Part shown: piece after piece, positions 10,101 to 20,665 of the stretch
How positions within the stretch are numbered: position 1 is the stretch's first letter
How the letters are laid out: every line of letters begins with the position of its first letter
Source: Haplosporangium gracile
Taxonomy: Eukaryota; Mortierellomycota; Mortierellomycetes; Mortierellales; Mortierellaceae
Assembly (NCBI GenBank): GCA_015499985.1
Contig: JAAAUF010000414.1
Location: 1-35,165 of the forward strand
Reading direction: 5' to 3'
Length of the DNA: 35,165 bases
Translations under genes and position numbers: made by a program
The notes under the pieces: model-generated
What the model saw: the letters and a program-made list of their open reading frames with translations, nothing else
What the model was told of the DNA's origin: nothing
Databases searched by the model: none

Positions 10101-12453
10101 AACGAGTACGCTGCTCTTGGACGGGACTTGATCAACATCCGCCAGCATCAGCTTCAGCACCTTGTTGGCGAGGATCGTCTTCGGGAGTTGCTGGATCGCG
10201 CTCTGATCAATGTCATTAACCACGTCGGTATTGACTTCAACGCCGTCGTCGATTCCCCATACAAGGCTCATATGCTGAAGTATATCTGCGGTTTGGGCCC
10301 TCGCAAGGCTCAGAGTTTGATCAAGAATATTGAGGCCGACCAACATAACGGAAGTCTAGACAAGCGTGGAGACCTTGTCATTCGCAAGCTGTTGACCTGG
10401 CGCATCTTTATGAATTGTTGCAGTTTCCTCCGCGTCCATACCAGCTACGGAGGGGATGTCCTCGACGAGACCCGTATTCACTCGGAGGATTACAATTTGG
10501 CCCGCAAGATGGCTGCCGATGCCCTGGAGATTGACGAGGAAGCTCTCGAAGAGTACGAGAACGCTTCGCAGCACGTCGAGGAGTTGATGCGCGATGATAG
10601 TGCCGAGAAGTTGAACGACCTTTTGCTTGAGGATTATGCTCACCAGCTGGAGTTGATCCAAAACAAGCCCAAGCGCATGACCCTGGAGACCATCAAGCAC
10701 GAGTTGCAGGATCCTTTCCGCGATCCTCGCCGGTCTTTTGAGCGTGCCTCGCCTGATGTAGTCTTCACTATGCTGACAGGAGAGACCCCTCAGACTCTGA
10801 AGGAGGGCTTCATTGTTCCTGCCTTGGTCACCAAGATCCGCGACAGGAATGCCATGTGCCGATTGGACTGTGGTATCGACGGAATGTTGGCGATCCAGAA
10901 CATTGCCGATACCAAGATTGGCGCTGTGTCGGATGTTCTTTCGGAGGGCCAGACGTTGCAGGTCAAGATTCTGAGACTGGATCGGGAAAAATACTTTGCC
11001 GATTTGACGTGCAAGGAGAGCGAGCTTCGACATGGTGATACTCAGCTTCGCATGCTTCCTACTGACCGAATGTTTGATCAATTTGAGGAGGAAAGGTCGC
11101 GGAACGAGGTCAAGAAGAGCGACAAGATTTCTCACTTTTTGCGCCGTAAGATCAACCATCCTTTGTTCAAGAACATGAACGGAAAGGAGGCGACTGAGTT
11201 CCTGACTGACAAGACTCGCGGCGAGCTTGTAATTCGCCCCTCCAACCGTGGTGTCGACCATCTCACCGTGACCGTCAAGCTTGCTGACGACTTTTACAAG
11301 CACTTTGGTAAGCTTTCTCCCACTTCTGATGTCGATGATATTGTGTGCGCGGTTCATAGGACCAACAACTAATATATGTTGTATGGTGCCATTAGACATT
11401 CTGGAGATGGATAAGAAGGACGATGTCAGCTTGGGTAAGATCTTGAAGATCGATAACTCCAAGTACACAGACTTGGACGAGTTGCTTGTCTCTCATATTG
11501 AGTCGATCATGTCCAAGACCGAGTTCATCATGGCCAACCGCAAGTACAAGGAGAGTGCCTCTGATCTTCGTAAGTACTTTGACTTGTAATGATGTCTTTT
11601 ATAACGAGCTATGGATGCAGGGAAGGCAGTATTCTGATACTTCTGTGATCTGTGTATTATAGGGCAATTGCTGGACACACAGACAAAGGCCAAGCCTGAT
11701 GCATGTGTGTATGGATTCACTCTGGACAGAAAGTTCCCTGGATTCTTCTCGCTTTTGTTCAAGCTGGGAGTCAACCGTCCGATTGAGGAGTTGAGCGTGA
11801 AAGTCCTTCCCGATCACTATGTTCTCAAGGGACCAACCAACAAAGACTGCAAGGACTTCGTGATGTTGTGCAACTCGTTCAAGGAGTTGATGCAACAAAG
11901 ATTGCGTCCCAAGCCTGTGGCCTCGACCAGCACAGCAGGACCCAGCAACAGTCGACCCCACTACAATAGTCAGAGCGGCAGCAACAACTATAGCAGTTAC
12001 AACTCGAGCAGCGGCTACAACAGCAGCAGTTACGGCAGCTCGCACCACACACCTTCGCACCCTGGATCGTACCATCAACAACCTTCTTCGCACTCGCACC
12101 ACTACGTTCCCCACCATTCACAGCAGCCTGTTGCGCCTCACCATCTTGCCCATCAGGCAGCACCACCGATGCACCAGCAGGGACATCCTTCGTCGTCGTC
12201 ATCAAGTGGTCACTGGGGCTCAACACCCTGGGGAGGAGCACCATGGACTGGAGCACCTAGCAGCGGACACATGGGACCTCCTAGCGGTCATATGACGGGC
12301 CCACACCACGGATATGGCGGCGCACACGGTGACAGCAGACACGGTCCTCCCGGTGGCCATGACTCTTATGGCGCCCGGTCGTCGCGTGCTCCGCCCACAC
12401 CACGTCGGTTCATGCCGCCTCCAGGTCAGCAGTCCCAGCAGCCTTTTTATTAG
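7170..12453 (+). CDS. SPT6: Transcription elongation factor Spt6
   Basis: Eight exons: 7170-7295, 7424-7529, 7656-7726, 7824-8092, 8198-9551, 9645-11307, 11396-11569 and 11663-12453; 1517 residues. Spt6 is a nuclear histone chaperone that travels with RNA polymerase II. Order: very acidic N-terminus (1-180); a segment like the Spn1/Iws1-binding region (LSEEVWGEWYEVFGDG, about 185-200); helical core; YqgF-like domain (about 660-780; PDVIVVGGFTVNTRRL); helix-hairpin-helix (about 830-930; GLGPRKAQSLIKNI); S1 domain (about 1027-1100; CRLDCGIDGMLAIQNI); tandem SH2 (about 1145-1345; GELVIRPSNRG in the phosphate-binding part); and a disordered His/Ser/Gly/Gln tail. Every intron is 88-128 nt and phases agree. 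Two long open frames on the opposite strand are shadows. It is divergent from ALG2, and the CLC gene follows on the same strand. Confidence 0.97.
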
Positions 12454-12930
12454 ATAGTTTTCATATTTGTTTCCTAGTTTCCTTTTTGTTCGCTTTCTGG
12501 TCCATTAAACCCCCAAATGGGTGATGGCAAACTTTTTGTTGTTTGTGTCAATGGCATTGAGAAGGAGACAGAGAGCAGGAGGAGTATGTGCCTGTCGACC
12601 AACAGAAAAGGGACGCATGAAGTTACATGGGTGCGGCGCGCCTTCCCAATGCGGAACTAACATTGTGTGCCGTCAAAAAAGAAAAAACGCGTGCCAAGGG
12701 AAAAAAAGAGTAACCCTTGAATTTTCAAACCTCTCTTTCTCTCTTTCGCAGGGACTATCGCCCATCCTTTTCCTTCTGCTCCTTACACAACAGAAGTAGA
12801 CCGGCACGCCATTACTTCAACTTCATACTTCAGGAATAGCGCAAGGAAACGGAAAACAAGAGCAAATCAGGACATAAAGTTCGACCTATCCTCCCATCCA
12901 GCCAAGACGTCAACGACAGAGAGACACATT
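12454..12930 (+). other. SPT6 3' region and CLC gene leader, with possible 5'UTR intron
   Basis: No coding sequence is supported. A pyrimidine-rich stretch ending in TTTCGCAG (AG at 12750-12751) is a textbook 3' splice site. A GTATGT at 12584-12589 could be its donor, so the CLC transcript may carry a leader intron of about 168 nt. The alternative is that the CT tract is a core-promoter element. RNA reads are needed to decide. Confidence 0.4.
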
Positions 12931-15900
12931 ATGAATCCTCCTTCACGACAGGACGAGGCAGATGCGTTCTTTGGGGCGATCGAATCACCCGACAACAAGG
13001 GCAATTCAAGTTCAGGCGTGCCCATTACTACTTCAACGTCAGCTACCCTCAGTCCATCTGCATCACCGTCTCGTCAACCTCAGGATCAACAGAGCACTGA
13101 GAGGACGTCTACGTTGGACGACCTCTTGCAGCCGCCAACAACAACAACGTCGTCATTTTCAGGACCCTCACCATCACCACCGCCTCCGGAATCCTCGACT
13201 TCTCTACGACCACCATCCGGTACATCTTCCGTTACAAGAGTTGCTTCACCACCTATCCTTCGCCAACAGCCTGGGATGAGTCCTGCGATCCAGAAAGGGC
13301 CTGTCTCTTTAGGGCTTGCGCTTGGAGGATCTGGGTTTCGACGGAAACCATTGTTCGGGCCTGAGGATGATGACGATGACCATTATGCAGGTGGTGAGCG
13401 CGATAAGAGTCGATTCTCAGCTATTCAGGAATTGACGCAGTCAGGTTTCGACCAGGAGGATGAGGAAGCGGGGCAGGACTCGCATGGACGGAGAAGACGA
13501 CGGAGTAGTATTGACAATGGTGAAGATATTGAGGATGATGAAGAGGAGGATGCGGATTCGGAGACGCCGTTGCAGCCCCATGAACCTATCCGAGGACTCG
13601 AGTAAGTCGATCGCTGTTTGAGTTGTTGCAAAATGAACACGTTTCAATACGTTCCTGGGAGAAAAAATATGCACGAGCTCATGATATTGCGTCAATTTTC
13701 TAAACTCCATGTCATTGCTTATTGTCTGTGCGAATTAATAGGAGTCGACATGATTTCAACTTTTTCAAGAACAAGGCGCATCCAGAAAGTAATAGGACAA
13801 GGGCAAGTTCGTTCTTGAGTCGACTCGGCGTTGGAAGCGCTGCCTTGGGGAACAATCTCGGGATGGGCGGTCTCAACAGCGCTAACATCAACAGCAGTGG
13901 AGGCATGAACAGCAGTGGAATGGCTCCTTCTCCACGGCTAGGCATGGGTCCGTTTGCTTCGGGAGCAAGGATGGGACAATCGCGAATGCCTGGCAAGCTG
14001 TTTTTCCCCAGAGCTGTTCCCGGTCAGAAACATCAAGGGCCCAATTCGGCCTCCAGCAGTAATACTGGCGGAGGCATTGCAGGTGGATCTGGTTCTGGAG
14101 GCGGTGGAGGCGTAGCAGGATCTGGAACTGAAGGTCATGAGGATGGAGATAATCGTGATAATGGGCCAGGAGCGTTTTCGAATGATCCTAGTCCGATTTA
14201 CCCTGGAGGCATGAACCCGTACCATGACGATGCTGTTGACTGGGTTGTTGAAGGAACCGGCATGCGTGTTGCTTATGACGACTTTACAACCATTGGTACG
14301 TTTCCTGGTCAACTGTCGATTTTAATAATTGTTAAGGTTATAAATATGTAGTAATGTCGCTGGACTAACGCCAAATTGCTTCTCTAGATTGGATTCACGA
14401 TTTTGCACAGGAGAGACAAAGGACGAGGAAGTTGCATCGCCAACCAGGCGTTGCAGGCCAGATTGCAGTTATTTATGATTGGGTTCAGGGTTGGGTTGTC
14501 GTTTTGGCAGTCGGAATCGCAGCTGGTATTGTTGCTGGTGGGTCTGACATTGCGTCTCAGTGGCTCGGAGATATCAAGGAGGGCTACTGTGACACAGCCT
14601 TTTATCTCAACCGGAATTTTTGCTGCTGGGAACTCGATGGTAAGCACGAGAGCCCATTTTTTACCAGTGTGAAAACCATTGAAGGAAAGGCAAGCTTAAC
14701 ATGTTGTTTCGACTTGATTTCATATAGAAAGGGACGTGTGTACGGAATGGGTTCCATGGAACAGTGCGACGTTTGTGGTCGGTTACATCTTTTACATCAT
14801 GTTCGCGCTCATGTTTGCCACGACTGCCGCCTACCTCGTCAAAACGTTCGCACCTTACGCTGAAGGATCAGGAATACCAGAAGTGAAGACTATTTTGGGA
14901 GGTTTTGTTATTCGTCACTACCTCGGACTGGAGACATTAGTCATCAAGACTGTTACCTTAGTCCTTTCGACGGCTGCCGGATTATCTCTCGGAAAGGAAG
15001 GACCCCTGCTACACATCTCCTGCTGTATCGGCAACATCTTGCCCAGGATATTTCCCAAATTCAAAAAGAACGAGGCCAAAATGCGCGAGATCCTGTCTGC
15101 GGCAGCGTCGGCAGGTATCTCTGTCGCTTTTGGAGCGCCCATTGGAGGAGTTGTGTTCTCGTTGGAGGAAATGTCGTATTATTTCTCGTCGGATACGATG
15201 TGGCATTCGTTCTTTTGTGCGATGGCTGCGGCTGTGGCGTTGAAGTTGATGGATCCCTTCAGGACTGAGAAGCTGGTTGTCTTCCAGGTCTCGTATGATC
15301 GCGATTGGCATGGGTTTGAGATGTTCTTCTTTATGCTCCTCGGCATCCTCGGCGTAAGTTTTGTCGCATTTGCTGTTTCTTAGATGTGGTTTTTGATTGC
15401 GTTTGTACCTACTTGCTGACACATTGTGTTTGATGTCGACGTAAAAGGGCTTGTGGGGCGCGTTCTTCATTAGGATGAACTTGCGACTGGCAGCGTTCCG
15501 CAAGACGTCGTGGTTGAGGATATTCCCCATTTATGAGGTCTTTGCTGTCTGTCTCTTGACTGCTGTTGTCGGATACTTGAACATCTTCACTCGGTAAGTA
15601 ATTAACGACAGTTTGCAGACAATCCACCTCAATTTTGAAGTACCACACGGGTTTTTAACTAGGTAATTCTCTCTTGCGTTATTGCATTAGTGTGCAGTCG
15701 CCCGAGTTGCTTGCGAATTTGTTCCGCGAGTGTGATGGCGGTGCAGGAAACTATCACGGGCTCTGCGAGTAAGTTTTTCATCTTGTATGTGCTGATCAAT
15801 TGTACTATTGCGTTGATAATAATCTTGGTCGCCGATCTAAAAAAAAAAAAAAATGATTTTGTTTTCATCAACGTAGTGAGGGAGGTGTAGCACTGAGAGT

Positions 15901-17074
15901 GTTCTCACTTCTGACAGCCAGTGGCATAAAGGGAATCCTCACAATCTTAACCTTTGGCCTGGCGATCCCCGCAGGAATCTTTATGCCCTCCATGGTCATT
16001 GGGGCGTTGTTTGGTCGTGCGCTGGGTATCATTGTTCAAGCATGGCAGGTAAACCATCGCGGGTTCTGGATATTTGCATCATGCCTTCCTGATGTTCCTT
16101 GTGTCACTCCGGGGTCCTATGCGATGGTGGGCGCGGCGGCATTTATGGGCGGTGTTACGCGGATGACAGTTTCGCTGGTCATTATTATGTTTGAATTGAC
16201 AGGTGCGCTGACTTATGTCCTGCCCATCATGATCGTCGGTACGTTTCCTTACGCGTTTCGTTTTTCCTTCTTGTTTTTTTTGCCTTTGATTAATATCACA
16301 CGGTCATTTGAAACTTACTAACATTTGAATTTGTGCATCAATGTGTTATAGTGATGACGAGCAAGTGGGTGGGAGACGCATTCGGGAAAGAAGGTATCTT
16401 TGACGGGATCATCCTTCTCTGTGGATACCCTTTCCTAGGCGACAAGGAAGAATATAGGCTCAACACAACTGCCTCCCAAGTCATGACACCCGTCGAAGAC
16501 ATTGTCGTCGTCACCGCCACCGGCAACACCCTCGACTCTCTCGATAACCTCCTCCACGAAACACATTACAAGGGGTACCCTGTTGTGAACTCTCTGAGGG
16601 ACATGATGTTGGTGGGGTATATTTCGAGAACGGAGTTGCGGTATGCGATTGATGAAGCGAGGAGAAGGAATTTACCAGGAAATACGCCTGCGGGGAATGT
16701 GGTCCCGATTCTGGAGAACACACCAGCGTTTATTGAGTTCCGGCTATGGATGGATCAGACGCCTATTACTGTGAGCCATCGGTTCCCGATGGATCAAGTC
16801 ATTGTCATTTTCCGCAAACTGGTACGCGTCCCCCCTTCTTTCTTGTTTTTGACATTTTTTTTTTTTTGGATGTTGATGTGTTGAATGTTCAGGATAAGAC
16901 AAGGCATTTTAGCTGACGATACGTTCTTTTTGTTGACAAACAATGATACGGAAATAGGGAGTGCGGTATGTACTGTGCACGCAGCATGGTCAGTTGTTGG
17001 GACTGATCACAAAGAAGGACGTGTTGAAGCATTTGGCGTCGATCGAACATCCTGGCGAGCAAGAGTCTTCTTAG
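12931..17074 (+). CDS. CLC-type chloride/proton exchanger (CLC-3-like, two CBS domains)
   Basis: Nine exons: 12931-13601, 13742-14295, 14388-14639, 14728-15353, 15448-15593, 15691-15768, 15877-16238, 16352-16821 and 16958-17074; 1091 residues. Probably moves Cl- against H+ in endosomal or vacuolar membranes. Selectivity-filter motifs are intact: GSGIPE (539-544), GKEGP with gating Glu583, and [24 protein letters not shown] carries the Glu pair (639/640) where exchangers keep their proton glutamate, so exchanger rather than channel. [18 protein letters not shown] matches the CLC-3/4/5 luminal signature. Two CBS domains follow ([13 protein letters not shown]; then [16 protein letters not shown] to [14 protein letters not shown]). 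About 400 N-terminal residues are disordered, with acidic, Ser and Gly runs. The last acceptor (16956-16957) was chosen because only it joins FRKL to [20 protein letters not shown]; earlier AGs lead to stops. Confidence 0.93.
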
Positions 17075-17134
17075 GAAATAACAACTGCAGTATCATAAAA
17101 AAACAAGAACAAGGATCATTTATACAGAGTCATG

Positions 17135-17142
17135 TATGTACA
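17135..17142 (-). promoter_or_regulatory. Candidate PUF-binding site downstream of ALDH7
   Basis: On the minus strand this reads TGTACATA, an exact match to UGUANAUA. It starts about 93 nt after the ALDH7 stop codon, probably within its 3'UTR. It also lies in the convergent CLC 3' region, but in antisense there. The mRNA end is not known. Confidence 0.4.
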
Positions 17143-17234
17143 ATTGTTTTAATGCTTCTAAAAGAGATGGGAATTATGCTGCAAAAAGTAATGGAAAAGT
17201 AGTTGTGTTGTGCAAAAAGCCTGCGAGAAAATTT

Positions 17235-19354
17235 TTACTCGAACTTGATGCCCTGGGCAAGGGGGAGCTGTCCAGAGTAGTTAATGACACAGGTCGAGCG
17301 ACGCATGTACTGTTTCCAGGCATCGGAACCAGACTCGCGTCCACCACCGGTCTCCTTCTCACCTCCAAAGGCGCAGCCAATCTCGGCACCGCTCGAGGGC
17401 AAGTTGATGTTGGCAATACCGCAGTCCGATCCGGAAGGACCGACCCACTTGAAGAGGTGCTCAGGGTTACGAGTGAACAATGAGGAGGAAAGACCCTGCT
17501 TGACAGAGTTGTTGAGCTCGATGGCATGGTCGAGGTTCTTAACCTTCAGGGTGTGCAGGATAGGGACAAAGATCTCGTTCTGGACGACATCGGCGTCAGG
17601 GGAGATGGAGGTGATGGTGGGGACGACAAAGTTTCCGGGACGGTCTTCGAGGACCTTGCCCCCGGTAAGGATCTTGCCACCCTGGGCCTTGACGGCCTCG
17701 ATTCCCTTGCGGTAGTGCTCAACGGCGGCTTTGGTGTGAAGTGGTCCACAGAGGGTTCCGGCCTCGAGGGGGTCGCCGATGCGGATGGACTGGTAGGCGT
17801 TGACCAACTTCTCAATAAACTCATCGTGAATCTTCTCGTGAAGCAACAGGCGACGAGTAGTCGTGCACCGCTGACCCGCAGTTCCGACAGCCGCAAAGAG
17901 GACGGACCTCAAAGCCAAATCCAGATCGGCATCATCCATCACAACAATCGCATTGTTTCCTCCCAACTCCAGCAAAGACTTTCCAAATCGCTTGGCAACA
18001 GTCTCGCCGACCTTGCGACCGACGGCAGTAGAACCAGTGAAGGAAAGGAGCTTGACACGTTCGTCATCGACCATGGACTGACCGACATCAGCACCACCGG
18101 CGACGAGGGAGCAGAGTTCGCCGGGGAGACCGTTCTTGACGAGGACCTTTTCGAGGATCTTGGTCACGGCGATGGAGGAGAGGTTGGTGGTTGGGGCACC
18201 CTTCCAGATGACGGGATTTCCGCAGACCAGAGCGATTGCCGAGTTCCAGCCTGGTTTTGTTGTGAGAGTATGGGGATGGAGGGAGGAGGGGTAAGGAAAA
18301 GGAAAAGGAAAATAATTAGGGAGTGACGAATGGAAGAAGTTGAGGGACGGGGTTAGTTAGTGCGGGGACTCACGGGACAAATCAAACAGCAGAAGAAAAA
18401 TCACATCCCATTACGCCAAATGCCAACGCATTCAGAAATGAAAGAAAAAAGAAACAAAGTTGCTTACCATAGACGGCCACGGGGAAGTTGAAGGCAGAGA
18501 TGACACCAACAGTACCAATAGGGTTCCACTGCTCAATCATGAAATGGCCTGGACGCTCACTAGGAACGACCTGACCGTTCAACGAACGACCCAGACCCAG
18601 AGCATAATCGCAGATATCGATATACTCCTGAACTTCACCCTTACCCTCGGGGAGGATCTTGCCCATCTCGAGTGAGACAAGGGCGCCGAGGGGCTCAAGC
18701 TTGTCGTTGAGGGCATCACGCATCTGACGGACAATCTCGCCACGCTTGGGGGCGGGGGTTTCACGCCACATCACCTTGATAGCCTCCATCTTCTTCAACG
18801 TCTCGTCCAACTCTTGCACCGTGCCCTGTTGGAGGAAGGGATGGGTAAAAGGAGAAAAGTGATGATTAATATTCACACGCCTTTTTTTTCTTATTCAAAA
18901 ATCATAATATGAACAAGAGGAGAGCTCTTTTCACGTCGGTATATGATCAGGACCAGATCAAACAACAAACATCAACAAGAACGAGAAGGATACGCCCTTC
19001 GTATACATCATTTTACAATTACCCCTCACCAAAGAAGAACAATAACAAAAAGAAAAACAACAAACGAGAATAGAAAAAGGAAGAAAGACGTACGGTTTGG
19101 ACACGACCGATGACGGAACCGTCGGCAGGGTTGATGGAATCGACCACAGGGCCAGATCCACCCCACTTGCCGTTGAAGACACCCTTGTTCTCGAACTGAA
19201 GATCGAGCTGGTCAAAGATGGCCTTGTGCTTGGGGTTGATGGCGGTCGAGTAGTTGAGGATGGCCATGGGACGGATGGCCTTGGTCCGGGAAGCAGCCGA
19301 GTGCAACAGGGTGGCTCTGTTCAACGACAGGCGGTTCAGGAGCATAAACGACAT
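17235..19354 (-). CDS. ALDH7A1: ALDH7-family aldehyde dehydrogenase (alpha-aminoadipic semialdehyde dehydrogenase, antiquitin)
   Basis: Three exons in reading order: 19354-19094, 18825-18468 and 18250-17235; 544 residues. The family oxidises alpha-aminoadipate semialdehyde to alpha-aminoadipate with NAD+ in lysine breakdown. ALDH7 features: [13 protein letters not shown] early on, [18 protein letters not shown], catalytic Glu301 in ELGGNN and Cys335 in GTAGQRC, and the C-terminal [20 protein letters not shown], close to animal antiquitin. The first 40 residues are Arg/Ser/Leu-rich without acids, like a mitochondrial presequence. Met30 could start a cytosolic form lacking it. Introns are longer than most here (217 and 268 nt). 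A 3' splice site just upstream of the ATG suggests a leader intron. It converges with the CLC gene, with 160 bp between the two coding ends. Confidence 0.94.
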
Positions 19355-19367
19355 TATATTTTATAGA

Positions 19368-19713
19368 CTGTAAAGAGAAGAAAAGGAAGGAATGAGTAAA
19401 GGGAATGGAGATGGAGATTAACAAGAGAACAAAAAAAGTCGAGAGGAGCGACGAAGGGCGTCAGAAGTGGGGAGGAGGGAGGGAAGAGTGGAGAGGAGGG
19501 GGAAGGAATAACGAAAGAAGAAGAAAAGCAAAAAAAAAGGGGGGGGATACGGTCGACTTAAATAAGAGCGAGATTGATGGAACGAGGTGATGGTAAAGAG
19601 CTGGGGGAGAGGGGGGAGTGGGTGCCCCGGTCGAATTGTTCGTGGCCAGCGTTCGTTTTTCTTTAGCAAACAACGATTTCTATCACTTTGAACCAGGCAC
19701 ACACTCAACTCAC
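19368..19713 (-). other. Probable 5'UTR intron of ALDH7
   Basis: On the minus strand, CTTCTCTTTACAG ends at 19368, only 13 nt before the ALDH7 ATG. It is a strong 3' splice site with a long pyrimidine tract. A GTGAGT donor lies at 19713-19708. The intervening 346 nt have no ALDH coding potential and are CT-rich on the sense strand. Both sites are seen; their pairing is inferred. Confidence 0.5.
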
Positions 19714-20073
19714 CCCATTACGAGTCATTCTCTCGTATCGTCACTCAACAGAGCAAAGAGGGGATGACATCCCCCACTGTCCGGCCAAACCTAAAAGTGA
19801 AAAAGACAGACGAATTCGTCCGTGGGAAACTGCTAAAACGGGAAACATCAACTTTTCCACACTCTTACAAGTACAAACAGTACATCCTTCTCTCGCTCTT
19901 CTCTCTTCGACATATATACATCCACTTGAAGGGCCTGTCCCCTTCCTTTCTTTTGTGCTCTCAAACAAAAAAACTCACGTACACGAAAATTGAACCAAGG
20001 CTAGGCCTGAACAAAGGCAGAGACATAAAAGAAAAAAACAGTTGACGGCGTACGAGACAAGCCCATGGGGACA

Positions 20074-20105
20074 CACGGGCACATAGGCGCACGGGCACAC
20101 AGGCA
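20074..20105. repeat. Two imperfect 16-bp tandem units
   Basis: The units at 20074-20089 and 20090-20105 both begin CACGGGCACA and agree at 14 of 16 positions. This is a minor satellite-like tract with no linked gene. Confidence 0.6.
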
Positions 20106-20635
20106 AACATGTTTTCCCCTCTATACTCCCAACAGAATGGGATTGATGGACAGTCGGCTTGCTACGCTGTTACGAAAAAACAAGCAGTGCTTGGGAACCA
20201 TAGGAAAGGAAAGAGCAAGCTTATTCACAAATGAGTCACTCTCTGGTCTCTTTATACCATTGTCTCCCCCCCCCCCTTTTTTTGCTCCACTCTCTCCACT
20301 CTGCTCTTTCTCTCTTTCTTCATTCTTCTCTTCTTATTCCTGTACTTTCTTCTTCACGACCCCTCGTCTCAGTTGCACACGCATACAGTGCTTCTTGCAG
20401 CATGCTATGCCTCTACGATCCAGCTCCCAAGTGCCGCACACGCGACGCCGACAGGCAGAATAGATCCTAGCTAGACATGAGCAGGAAGTTTGATCTGTGG
20501 TCACTGACCCACCGATGAAGGTCGAACAAATTGATCAACGATCTCTGTTATCACTGCCAACTGCGGAAAAAGGGGGGAATTAACAGGAGCAGACGAACGA
20601 AGCCAGGCACGCACACGCTGCAGACTGATTCTCCC

Positions 20636-20665
20636 CTACACTCCTTTTTGCAAAAAGGAGTGTAG
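20636..20665. repeat. Perfect 30-bp palindrome
   Basis: CTACACTCCTTTTTG (20636-20650) is followed without a spacer by its exact complement CAAAAAGGAGTGTAG (20651-20665). It can form a cruciform, or a near-loopless hairpin if transcribed. A poly-A run lies about 27 bp downstream. No gene is adjacent. Confidence 0.9.

Noticed and set aside
10356..11468. 370-codon open frame antisense to SPT6 (and another antisense frame at 9576-10346)
   Set aside because: They mirror highly biased SPT6 codons, run through an SPT6 intron without change, and show no family motif.
16885..17202. Continuous frame starting [12 protein letters not shown] at the end of the CLC gene
   Set aside because: It crosses the real acceptor at 16957; only the other frame after that acceptor gives the conserved CBS end [14 protein letters not shown].
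17526..18326. 266-codon plus-strand frame across ALDH7
   Set aside because: It is antisense to conserved ALDH7 exon sequence, including the catalytic region, and crosses an intron; the ALDH reading explains the conservation.
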